Shown here: positions 34,504 through 41,967 of the stretch, one piece after another
How positions within the stretch are numbered: position 1 is the first letter of the stretch
How the letters are laid out: every line of letters starts with the position of its first letter
NCBI RefSeq assembly: GCF_011516925.1
Contig: NZ_WOTG01000010.1
Span: 1 to 64,000 of the forward strand
Direction: 5' to 3'
Length of the DNA: 64,000 bases
Source of the DNA: Acetobacter fabarum
GTDB taxonomy: Bacteria > Pseudomonadota > Alphaproteobacteria > Acetobacterales > Acetobacteraceae
Program-made: the position numbers and the translations under genes
Notes under the pieces: generated by a model
Databases searched by the model: none
The model's input: the letters and a program-made list of their open reading frames with translations, nothing else
What the model was told of the DNA's origin: nothing

Positions 34504-34635
34504 TTAGGTGAGCAGCCAGTTCAGGCCCGTGCCCAGAACAACGGCAGCGGTCAGGGCCGCGTACAGGGCCAGTACCATCTGGTTCCGTGTGGCGGGAAGG
34601 GCCAGAGCGCGGCTTTGGGAATGTTTACGGACCAT
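34504..34635 (-). CDS. 43-residue single-pass membrane peptide
   Basis: ATG at 34635 with a strong AAGGAG eight bases upstream opens a 43-codon frame (MVRKHSQSRALALPATRNQ, then a 20-residue hydrophobic helix MVLALYAALTAAVVLGTGL, ending NWLLT). It is 49 bp downstream of the flavin reductase gene, in the same direction, so likely its operon partner. The basic N-terminus predicts N-in topology. The function is unknown. Confidence 0.7.
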   Translation of the reverse strand: MVRKHSQSRALALPATRNQMVLALYAALTAAVVLGTGLNWLLT

Positions 34636-34684
34636 CAGTTATGCTCCTTATGTAAACAGGGGTGCAGCGCCCTTTGGGCCGCCG

Positions 34685-35179
34685 TTAACCCTGCTGATAA
34701 GGTAGAGAGTGGTATCTGCGGTTAAAATAAACAAGCCCTTCTGCACCCGCATGGCATAAAATACCCTGCACAACGCCAAAAAGAACACTATGGGTGCCCA
34801 CTTCCACAATCTGGCTGATCTCGCAGTCAAAGGTCGCGGCGGCTTCGTGCAGGACCGGGGCACCGGTGGCCAGTGTCTGCCAGTGGCCGGCGGCAAAGCG
34901 CTCTGCCATGGTGTTCGGGCTTGCAAAATGGTTGGACAGGTCCTGCTGGCTGGACGTGAGAACATTGACGCACATGGCCCCTCCCTCATAAAAGGCAGAG
35001 CGCGCACGACTGTTGCGGTTCAGGCATACCAGCAATGTGGGGGGCGTGTCGGTCACGGAGCAAACGGCAGATGCAGTAAATCCGACCGGGTTATCCAGCG
35101 TTCCTGTAGTTACAATATTCACGGCCGCACCCAGTCTGGCCATGGCTTCACGATAGGCACTGGTCTCCGGAGCCAACAT
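34685..35179 (-). CDS. Flavin reductase (FMN-binding split barrel)
   Basis: 164 aa of the RutF/HpaC class: YREAMARLGAAVNIVTTG, GFTASAVCSVTDTPPTLLVCLNR (FMN phosphate-binding region), GAMCVNVLTSSQQDLSNHFAS, and a C-terminal LVYFNRRYHSL. These enzymes supply reduced flavin to a partner monooxygenase. None is adjacent, so the partner is unknown. Divergent from the hydrolase-like gene at 35242. Confidence 0.9.
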   Translation of the reverse strand: MLAPETSAYREAMARLGAAVNIVTTGTLDNPVGFTASAVCSVTDTPPTLLVCLNRNSRARSAFYEGGAMCVNVLTSSQQDLSNHFASPNTMAERFAAGHWQTLATGAPVLHEAAATFDCEISQIVEVGTHSVLFGVVQGILCHAGAEGLVYFNRRYHSLPYQQG

Positions 35180-35241
35180 CTGCTGTCCTCATCACAACGG
35201 TTGATGGCTACGTGTTTGTGCATGAAACAAAGAGGAAAGCA

Positions 35242-36261
35242 ATGATCGAGGACGTCCTTTCCGGCACGGCATGCGTGCGAACGGCCCGGCGGGGGCATCT
35301 GGGATGTATCATACTGGACAAGCCGAAACGGCTGAATGCCGTTGATCTGGAGATGGCAACCGGTATTGAACGCGCTCTGGCCGCATGGCGGGATGATCCA
35401 TCCGTGCAGGTCGTGTTGCTGCAAAGCAGTGCCCCGCGCGCGTTCTGCGCAGGCGGAGACCTCAAGGCCATACGGGATGTGCTGCTGGCGGATGGCCCGG
35501 ACCATGCGTTTGAGCTGATGGACCGTGTTTACCAGACCATGTTGCACATAGCGCAGTATGCCAAGCCTGTTGTGTCGTTCATGGATGGTATTGCCATGGG
35601 TGGCGGTGTGGGGCTGGGTGGCCATGCCCGTTACCGGGTTGTGACCGAACGCTCCATTGTTGCCATGCCTGAAACATCCATAGGGCTTGTGCCCGATGCA
35701 GGCGGGTCGTGGCTGTTGTCACGCGCTCCCGGTGGTGCGGGGTTGCGGCTTGCCCTGACCGGTGGGCGCATGAATGGGGTAGAGGCCGTGGCCATGGGCT
35801 TTGCGGACCATATGGTGCCATCGGATAGTCTGGATAATCTGCGCGGGTTACTGGCCCTGCGCCCGGTGGAGGATGTGTTTGGGCTTATTCGCCCGCTGGC
35901 CTTGCCCGCACAGGCCTGCACGCTGGAAGAATACGACCCCTCGGCCAGTCTGGAGCACATTGTGCGTGGGCTGGAATGTTCGGACCAGAATGTAGCCCAA
36001 ACGGATTTGCAGGACATTTCACGCGCCTGCCCAACGTCCATTTTTGCGGCATGGTATGGCTGGCAACATGCCCGCAAGGCGTCCTCGTTACAGGAGGCTT
36101 TTGCGATTGAAGGGCGGCTGGTCCGTTACATGCTGGGCCGTCCGGATTTTGTGGAAGGTGTGCGTGCGCGCCTGATCGACCGCGATAACGCCCCGCTCTG
36201 GCAGCCTTCAATGCTGGCTGCGGTGGATGTGGCGGCACTGGAAGCCGCGTTAACCAGTTAG
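35242..36261 (+). CDS. Enoyl-CoA hydratase/isomerase family, 3-hydroxyisobutyryl-CoA hydrolase-like
   Basis: 339 aa from the ATG at 35242, with AGAGGA upstream; the 35212 start lacks one. Crotonase fold with the ECH_2 features of HIBYL-CoA hydrolase: ILDKPKRLNAVDLEM, FCAGGDLKAI, FMDGIAMGGGVGLGGHARYRVVTE, AMPETSIGLVPDAGGS and a C-terminal helical domain (SIFAAWYGWQHAR, IEGRLVRYMLGRPDFVEGVRARLIDRD). It would hydrolyse 3-hydroxyisobutyryl-CoA in valine breakdown, though no valine pathway genes flank it; other CoA thioesters are possible. Confidence 0.85.
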   Translation: MIEDVLSGTACVRTARRGHLGCIILDKPKRLNAVDLEMATGIERALAAWRDDPSVQVVLLQSSAPRAFCAGGDLKAIRDVLLADGPDHAFELMDRVYQTMLHIAQYAKPVVSFMDGIAMGGGVGLGGHARYRVVTERSIVAMPETSIGLVPDAGGSWLLSRAPGGAGLRLALTGGRMNGVEAVAMGFADHMVPSDSLDNLRGLLALRPVEDVFGLIRPLALPAQACTLEEYDPSASLEHIVRGLECSDQNVAQTDLQDISRACPTSIFAAWYGWQHARKASSLQEAFAIEGRLVRYMLGRPDFVEGVRARLIDRDNAPLWQPSMLAAVDVAALEAALTS

Positions 36262-36276
36262 GCAGGAAGCACAGCA

Positions 36277-36308
36277 GCCCTTACCCGGTCATGGCGTAGG
36301 GTAAGGGC
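36277..36308. terminator. Bidirectional terminator candidate
   Basis: GCCCTTACCC (36277-36286) pairs with GGGTAAGGGC (36299-36308) across a 12-nt loop, between the convergent hydrolase and satP genes. Confidence 0.7.
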
Positions 36309-36367
36309 CGTTGCTGACATTATTTAAAAAAGCGTGCTGTTTTGGAAAATATGGGGCTGTGGCAGCC

Positions 36368-36967
36368 TCAGGCTGCGGTAGGGTTATAAGGCCCAACAGG
36401 CAGGACCGGGCATTTGAACTGGGCTTCCAGAATTTCGGCCGCAGCCAGATACACGGCGGACAGGCCACATATCAGTCCTTCGTAACCCGCGATAACCGTA
36501 AGCCCCGGCTGGGCCAGCAGATCACCCAGCCCCAGCAATACAAACAGAATAACCAGCGTGCCAAAAATAACCTGATGCGCACGTGTAGCCCGCAGTGTGC
36601 CCAAAAACAGGACAAAGGTGAACAATCCCCAGAGGAGCAGGTAGCTGCCTACCAGAGCGGGGGAGCTTGCAGGCACAATGCCCGTGTGTGGCATGGCAAT
36701 AAGGGCCACCAGGGTCAGCCAGAATGCCCCGTAGGAGATAAAGGCTGTCATGCCAAAAGTGTTGCCCGCGCCGTATTCCAGAATACCCGCAATAATTTGT
36801 GCAATGCCGCCAAAAAGCAGGCCCATGGCCAGAATGGCGGAGCCCATGGGTACAAACCCTGCATTGTGCAGGTTGAGCAGAATGGTGGTCATGCCAAACC
36901 CCATCAGGCCAAGCGGGGCCGGGTTGGCCCGCAGGGGGGTGTGGAGTGCAAGATCAGTTTGAGCCAT
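36368..36967 (-). CDS. satP: Acetate/succinate transporter SatP (GPR1/FUN34/YaaH family)
   Basis: 199 aa with six hydrophobic helices. The family motif NPAPLGLMGFGMTTILLN is intact near residue 15, as are GLLFGGIAQIIAGILEY and GNTFGMTAFISYGAFWL. Imports acetate, a key process for acetate overoxidation in acetic acid bacteria. Upstream 36968-37156 is AT-rich and likely the promoter; FUSC lies on the same strand 190 bp further. Confidence 0.95.
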   Translation of the reverse strand: MAQTDLALHTPLRANPAPLGLMGFGMTTILLNLHNAGFVPMGSAILAMGLLFGGIAQIIAGILEYGAGNTFGMTAFISYGAFWLTLVALIAMPHTGIVPASSPALVGSYLLLWGLFTFVLFLGTLRATRAHQVIFGTLVILFVLLGLGDLLAQPGLTVIAGYEGLICGLSAVYLAAAEILEAQFKCPVLPVGPYNPTAA

Positions 36968-37156
36968 GGTGTTTCTTCTTATGGAGATTAATGTAATGGC
37001 TCGGTTATAAGAGGTGTTGTCAGGTTAAGTTCCCATAAAAAATATATTAACAGCGTAAAAACTAATTTATTAAAACAAACTATAAAGTTCGTTGCTCTCT
37101 AAAATTTGTTTTTTACAGTATTGGGGATATTCCCCCAGCAGGTCCGTAGTAAAAAG

Positions 37157-39409
37157 CTAGCGCGCAGCCGGGTGGACAGAAACGGGAATGGCAGGTCGCG
37201 TCAGGTCTTCTGCCTGCTGGATGGGGCCGTGGTCATGGAAAAAACCGGGCACGGAGAGAATGATATTGGCTGCCTGCTCCAGGCAGGACAGGGTTCGGTC
37301 ACGGGTTAGGGATAGTCCGGCTTCCTGCGTTGGAATGGTGCGAATGGCCATAGCCGCCTGTTTGAGTGCACTGGCTGTTTCTGCCGGGTTATGGCGCAGT
37401 TGGGCAAAGGCGTTAAACGCGTTTGTCAGAGCGGTTTGTGCCTGCGGGTCCAGCGTTGCGTGGGCCGCGTTCCATTTGAGCCGCACAATCAGTCTGCCAA
37501 GGGAGAGCGAAGCAAAGGCCGCATCCGTATAACCCTGCCGGTCCAGATTGGTGGTAATAAAGGAAAGGCGCATCATCAGGCGTGAGATTTTTTGCAGTTG
37601 CAGCCCTTCCCACGCCACCCATGGTTCAGTGCGGCCATAAGGGGTACGCGCCAGTTTTTGAATACTGCGCGTCAGGGACGTTACCAGCCGTGCGGCATCC
37701 AGCCTGTGGTCGGCAGGCAGAATAACCCTGAAAACAATGGCCAGCAGGGCGCATGCTGCCACCATGCTCATCCAGTTGTTGGTCAGGGTCAGGTCGTCAT
37801 ACACAATCGGGTTATTGACCGAGAGCATCATGGTAAAAAACACGGCATATCCAAACGCGCCAATGCTGTAACGCGGGTGGAACTGCAACCACACGCCCGG
37901 CAGCAGGAACAGGCAGAGACTAAGCCAGAGCAGGGGGTAACCATCTATGCGTGGCAGGGCCAGCGTGTGGCATAAAAACCCCATGGGTATGGCCAAAAAA
38001 GTGCCTGCCGCCATCATGGGGCTGGCCTTGGCCGCTGAGGGCGTGGTGGACAAAAGGCTGGATGCCGCAACGGTGTATATGATCAGCAGCGGGCCAGAAC
38101 TCCAGTGCAGAACATACCACAACATGCCCGCTAGCAGGGCAATAAAACTCCCGCGCACGCCGTTGCGCAGGGCTGTTGGCCATTCCAGATAAGGCTGGAT
38201 GTTGGCCTGTGTGCGGTCGGGGCGCAGGCTGGTCAGGTCATGCAGGGCAAGGTCCATCTGCACCAGTGCGTCTCGCGTGTTGTCCAGTGCGGCCAGGGTG
38301 GTGGTGCTGGTGGTCTGGCGGGCAAGCTGTTCCAGTGTTTTCAGGGCGTCATGCAGGCAGGTGGAGAGCGGGGCGGGGTTTGTCAGCCAGTCGGGGTTTT
38401 CCGTCAGTTCCAGAATCCGGCCCAGTGTCTGGGCAACCAGCAGGTGTACGGCGCGGGTTTCTTCCACCCCGGCAGAAAAGGTCAGCCAGTATGGGTGGTA
38501 GCTGACAATCAACCCCGTCAGGCGGCTTAAGCACAGGCGCAGGTTGCGCACGCGGTTTTGCATATCCGGGTCGTCGGCTGCGGCAAATTCTATGGCGGGG
38601 GTCAGGCCGGTCATGTTGGCCAGCAGTTTGCTGCGGCTGTCATAGATCGGCTGGCTGAACCCACGAAAAGCCGCGTTGGTGCTCTGGGTTTTCTGTTCCT
38701 GTTTTTCCAGCGTGCTGGTTACAGTGGCATCAAGCGCTTCGGGGGGTGTGCGTTCACTTTCAGCTTTATGAAATGTTCTGGCGTGCAGAACAGTTTCCCG
38801 GAACGCCTGACCAAGCTTGTGCAGCACGGTGCTGGGTTTGCGCACGGATGTGACCATGAACACGCAGGCCGTAACCACAATGCCCGTTGCCACAACAGAA
38901 AGGCGGCTCATGGCGGACAGAAAAATGCCATCGGGGTTGGCAAAGGCAGGGGCTGCAATAATTACAATCGTATAGCCGGTCAGCACCGCCGCATACGCAC
39001 GAAAAAACCGCAAAAACGTGGCGACCATACAGGCAAGGCCGACAAAAACGGACAGGACCGCAAAGTAGAGAACGGGGGACTGCACAAAAACAGCCATAAC
39101 CCCCACGCTGATCGCGGCCCCGATCAGGGTACCAATAAGACGCCACACACTTTTGGAAACCATGGCCCCAACCGTGGGGTTGGAGACAATCAGCACCGTT
39201 GTGGCCGCACTGAGCGGGGACTGGAGCTGAAAAACAAAGGCCAGAAAAAGCGCAATGCCAATGGAAAGGAACACACGCATGGTATAGCCCGCCGTGGCGG
39301 TAAAGCCATTCCAGCGGGCATCATCAGCAAAAACTGCGGGGGCAAAACGCTGGTTGGCCCAGTGCATGAGCGAACCGGGCAGTGTGAGCAGGTCAGAGCG
39401 TGTGGGCAT
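37157..39409 (-). CDS. FUSC-family membrane transporter (aromatic acid/solvent efflux type)
   Basis: 750 aa with two sets of membrane helices: about residues 45-190 (FLSIGIALFLAFVFQLQSPLSAATTVLIVSNPTVG) and about 400-540 (FIALLAGMLWYVLHWSSGPLLII), and long cytoplasmic helical regions after each. This is the FUSC layout of AaeB-type efflux pumps. It overlaps the marR stop by 17 bp and is under its control. Most AaeB systems have an AaeA membrane-fusion partner, but none is present here. The substrate is unknown. Confidence 0.88.
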   Translation of the reverse strand: MPTRSDLLTLPGSLMHWANQRFAPAVFADDARWNGFTATAGYTMRVFLSIGIALFLAFVFQLQSPLSAATTVLIVSNPTVGAMVSKSVWRLIGTLIGAAISVGVMAVFVQSPVLYFAVLSVFVGLACMVATFLRFFRAYAAVLTGYTIVIIAAPAFANPDGIFLSAMSRLSVVATGIVVTACVFMVTSVRKPSTVLHKLGQAFRETVLHARTFHKAESERTPPEALDATVTSTLEKQEQKTQSTNAAFRGFSQPIYDSRSKLLANMTGLTPAIEFAAADDPDMQNRVRNLRLCLSRLTGLIVSYHPYWLTFSAGVEETRAVHLLVAQTLGRILELTENPDWLTNPAPLSTCLHDALKTLEQLARQTTSTTTLAALDNTRDALVQMDLALHDLTSLRPDRTQANIQPYLEWPTALRNGVRGSFIALLAGMLWYVLHWSSGPLLIIYTVAASSLLSTTPSAAKASPMMAAGTFLAIPMGFLCHTLALPRIDGYPLLWLSLCLFLLPGVWLQFHPRYSIGAFGYAVFFTMMLSVNNPIVYDDLTLTNNWMSMVAACALLAIVFRVILPADHRLDAARLVTSLTRSIQKLARTPYGRTEPWVAWEGLQLQKISRLMMRLSFITTNLDRQGYTDAAFASLSLGRLIVRLKWNAAHATLDPQAQTALTNAFNAFAQLRHNPAETASALKQAAMAIRTIPTQEAGLSLTRDRTLSCLEQAANIILSVPGFFHDHGPIQQAEDLTRPAIPVSVHPAAR

Positions 39410-39875
39410 GATGCGCTTCGAGCAAGGAGGAGAGGGTCTGCGTCAGGCTATCGGCCTGAGCCGGAGGGAGCGAGTGCCGTATGGTCTGCTCGAGTTCAGC
39501 GGCAATCGTATGGAACAGCCTGCATTGTTCCCGCCCGGCATCTGTCAAAAACAGGCGTTTTGCGCGGCGGTCCTGCGCATCGGGTTTACGGGTGACCAGC
39601 TTTTGTTTTTCCAGCAGGTCAAGCACACGCACCAGTGCGGAGCAGTCTATGTTCATGGTCTGGGCCAGATCACGCTGGGTCGCCCCTTCAGGCAACATGC
39701 GCAGGTAGGCCATGGGCCGCATGACAGCAAGGGACATGCCATGCGGGCGCAAGGCCCGGTCCAGTTGCGTGCGCCAGAGCGTTGCCAGCCGCATGACCCG
39801 GAAGGTCAGCGCCATGCCGGGAAAATACGTTTCGTCCAGTGCTGGCATGTGGCGCTGCTCAGTCATGCGGTTCAT
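39393..39875 (-). CDS. MarR-family transcriptional regulator
   Basis: 160 aa with the MarR winged helix: LAVMRPMAYLRMLPEGATQRDLAQTMNIDCSALVRVLDLLEKQKLVTRKPDAQDRRAKRLFLTDAG. The two helices at each end form the dimer interface. It is co-transcribed with the overlapping FUSC gene and probably represses it until an aromatic ligand binds. The start (39875) has no ribosome binding site, and a TATAAT lies at 39888-39893, so the mRNA may be nearly leaderless. Confidence 0.93.
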   Translation of the reverse strand: MNRMTEQRHMPALDETYFPGMALTFRVMRLATLWRTQLDRALRPHGMSLAVMRPMAYLRMLPEGATQRDLAQTMNIDCSALVRVLDLLEKQKLVTRKPDAQDRRAKRLFLTDAGREQCRLFHTIAAELEQTIRHSLPPAQADSLTQTLSSLLEAHHAHTL

Positions 39876-39887
39876 TAACTTAGTGTC

Positions 39888-39918
39888 ATTATAGTTGAGA
39901 TAAAAAGTATATGGGCAA
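39888..39918 (-). promoter_or_regulatory. Promoter of marR-FUSC
   Basis: Perfect -10 TATAAT (39888-39893, minus strand) with TTGCCC (39913-39918) as a -35 at 19-bp spacing. A weak inverted AACTTA/TATAGTT repeat overlaps the -10 and might be the MarR operator. Confidence 0.55.
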
Positions 39919-40061
39919 ACTAGGCCAGCCTACCTTGTGGGTCAATCATGTTCAGCACTCTACGGCACTGGGTGGTCCTTAACGGCCTGTTCGTGCCGTG
40001 CAGCTATGCTTGGCCACAGCGCGACATGCCTTGAATCGGCAGGGTTTTTGTGCACATCATG

Positions 40062-40274
40062 CCCGCACTTGATGGTGCCCCTGACCGGGGGTGAAAAGGG
40101 AAGACCGGTGCAAGGCCGTCGCTGCCCCCGCAACTGTAAGTACCCATCATGTTCCGCCCCGGCCGTGTTCGGGGTTGCCACTGGTTCTTTCAGGACTCGG
40201 GAAGGCAGCGGAACAGAGCTTTGCGCCAGCTCATGGCTGGTGCAGGCAGGGTACAAGCCAGGAGACCTGCCATC
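40062..40274 (+). ncRNA. Cobalamin (B12) riboswitch
   Basis: All conserved blocks are visible in order: GGGGGTGAAAAGGGAA near 40087, CCGGTGCAAGGCCGTCGCTG, the CCCCCGCAACTGTAAG core (40124-40140), GCCACTGG (40177), CGGGAAGGC (40198), and the terminal AAGCCAGGAGACCTGCC (40255-40271). It senses adenosylcobalamin and would turn off the following DUF1636-cobW-cobN operon. Ends are approximate. The following leader (to 40463) has GGGTGC/GCACCC pairing suited to an expression platform. Confidence 0.95.
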
Positions 40275-40463
40275 ACAAGTCTGTAAGGCCGTTCCTGTGG
40301 GAATGGTTGCGTTCTGGCGTTGTTTGCTGGCGGGGTGCCCGGCAGGCACGGATGCACCCGGTGGTGCGTTTTCTTTGCCATATGCGTGGCAGAGGGCTGG
40401 TTGTTACTGCCCCATGCCTGCCACAACCCCACGTTGTGGAAAAACGGCCTGTTGGAAAGACGC
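40275..40463 (+). other. Leader between riboswitch and first cob gene
   Basis: No gene is supported. Contains GC-rich complementary segments (for example GGGTGC near 40335 and GCACCC near 40350) that could sequester or release the ribosome binding site of the DUF1636 gene. A frame that opens at 40320 and runs into that gene has no sign of use before 40464. Confidence 0.5.
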
Positions 40464-40904
40464 ATGACCGCCGAACACTCTTTGCCTTCCTCTTCTGCTC
40501 ATTCAGCACAGGCGGGGCCACCCGTGCTGCATGTCTGCGTTACGTGCAGGCGGGGCGGGCCTGCCATGGATTGCCCTCCGGGTGAACAACTGCTCGAGCG
40601 GCTGCAGGCTCTGCTGGATGCGGAGCATCTGGCTGGGGTAGCCCCTTCCGCCACGCTGCGCCCGGTGGCCTGTCTGGCAGCGTGTGACCGGGGGTGTACG
40701 GCGGCCATAGCCATGCCCGAGCGCTGGACATGGCTGCTGGGCCACCTTGGGCCAGAAAAGGCTGAGGATATTCTGGCTTATGCCCGCCTGTATGCGGCAT
40801 CCGCCAAAGGGACTGTCATGCCATCGCGCCGCCCTGCAACGCTGGCCGATATGGTGCTGGGGCGTGTGCCCGCAACGCTTTATAACGAACAGGAAGAACC
40901 ATGA
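40464..40904 (+). CDS. DUF1636 predicted metal-binding protein
   Basis: 146 aa from the ATG at 40464 (GGAAAG upstream). Thioredoxin-like ferredoxin pattern with Cys pairs: LHVCVTCRRGG...MDCPPGEQ and PVACLAACDRGCTAAIAMPE, the DUF1636 signature. These proteins frequently accompany CobW in riboswitch-controlled operons; the exact role is unknown, perhaps cobalt delivery. It overlaps cobW by 4 bp (ATGA). Confidence 0.88.
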   Translation: MTAEHSLPSSSAHSAQAGPPVLHVCVTCRRGGPAMDCPPGEQLLERLQALLDAEHLAGVAPSATLRPVACLAACDRGCTAAIAMPERWTWLLGHLGPEKAEDILAYARLYAASAKGTVMPSRRPATLADMVLGRVPATLYNEQEEP

Positions 40905-41953
40905 CTGCTGCCAAGACACGCGTGCCCGTAACCATTATCACCGGTTTTCTGGGCGCTGGTAAAACCACCTTGCTGCGGCACCTGCTCAGCCGGGCGCAGG
41001 GGCACCGTATTGCCGTGGTGGTGAACGAATTCGGCTCGCTCGGTATTGATGGCGAAATCCTGCGTGGGTGCGGGGTGGAAGGCTGCCGCGAGGAAGACAT
41101 TGTCGAACTGACCAATGGCTGCCTGTGCTGCACTGTCGCGGATGACTTCCTGCCCACCATGGAAGCCCTGCTGGACCGGGCCGACCCACCTGAACATGTG
41201 GTGATCGAAACATCAGGGCTGGCCCTGCCCAAGCCCCTGCTCAAGGCGTTTGGCTGGCCCACGGTGCGTAACCGCATGACGGTAGATGGCGTTGTGGCCG
41301 TAGTGGATGCCCCTGCTGTAGCCGCCGGACGCTTTGCGGATGATCCGCAGGCTGTGGAAGCACAGCGGGCCGAAGACCCCTCGCTGGATCATGACAACCC
41401 GCTGGCCGAGGTGTTTGAAGACCAGATCAACGCTGCCGATCTGGTAGTGCTGAACAAGACCGACCTGCTGGATGCAGCCCAACTGGCAGCAGTGGAGCAG
41501 CATATTCGGGACCACGCCCCCCGCCCTGTGCAGATTGTGCGGGCAACGGAAGGCAAGGTAGACCCCGCCGTGCTGCTGGGTATTGGCGCTGCGGCCGAGA
41601 GCGACCTTGCCGCCCGCCCATCCCACCACGATGCGGAAGATGGTGAGCACGAACATGATGATTTTGAAAGCTTTGTGGTAGCCGTGCCAGAACAGCACAG
41701 TGTGGATGAGTTCCTGACCACCTTGCAAAACACGGCCCGCAGCTTTGACGTGCTGCGCATGAAAGGCTTTGCAAGCGTTGCAGGCAAGCCTATGCGTCTG
41801 GCCGTGCAGGGGGTGGGCAGCCGCTTCCGGCATGAATTCGACCGTCCCCTCGGTGCCGGAGAGGAGCGCACGGGCCGTATTGTGGTCATTGGCCAGAAAG
41901 GGCTGGACGCCACGGCCATTGCCACCGCTCTTGCGGGCCATCTGGCCGCGTAA
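40901..41953 (+). CDS. cobW: CobW-family GTPase metallochaperone
   Basis: 350 aa G3E GTPase. Walker A GFLGAGKTTLL, the metal motif GCLCC (NGCLCCTVAD), ETSGLALPKPLL, NKTDLLD, and a C-terminal CobW_C domain. A His/Asp/Glu-rich stretch (HHDAEDGEHEHDDFE) lies between the domains and could bind cobalt. In aerobic cobalamin synthesis CobW is thought to hand cobalt to the CobNST chelatase; cobN follows directly. Confidence 0.95.
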   Translation: MTAAKTRVPVTIITGFLGAGKTTLLRHLLSRAQGHRIAVVVNEFGSLGIDGEILRGCGVEGCREEDIVELTNGCLCCTVADDFLPTMEALLDRADPPEHVVIETSGLALPKPLLKAFGWPTVRNRMTVDGVVAVVDAPAVAAGRFADDPQAVEAQRAEDPSLDHDNPLAEVFEDQINAADLVVLNKTDLLDAAQLAAVEQHIRDHAPRPVQIVRATEGKVDPAVLLGIGAAAESDLAARPSHHDAEDGEHEHDDFESFVVAVPEQHSVDEFLTTLQNTARSFDVLRMKGFASVAGKPMRLAVQGVGSRFRHEFDRPLGAGEERTGRIVVIGQKGLDATAIATALAGHLAA

Positions 41954-41967
41954 GGGAGTTTACGGCC

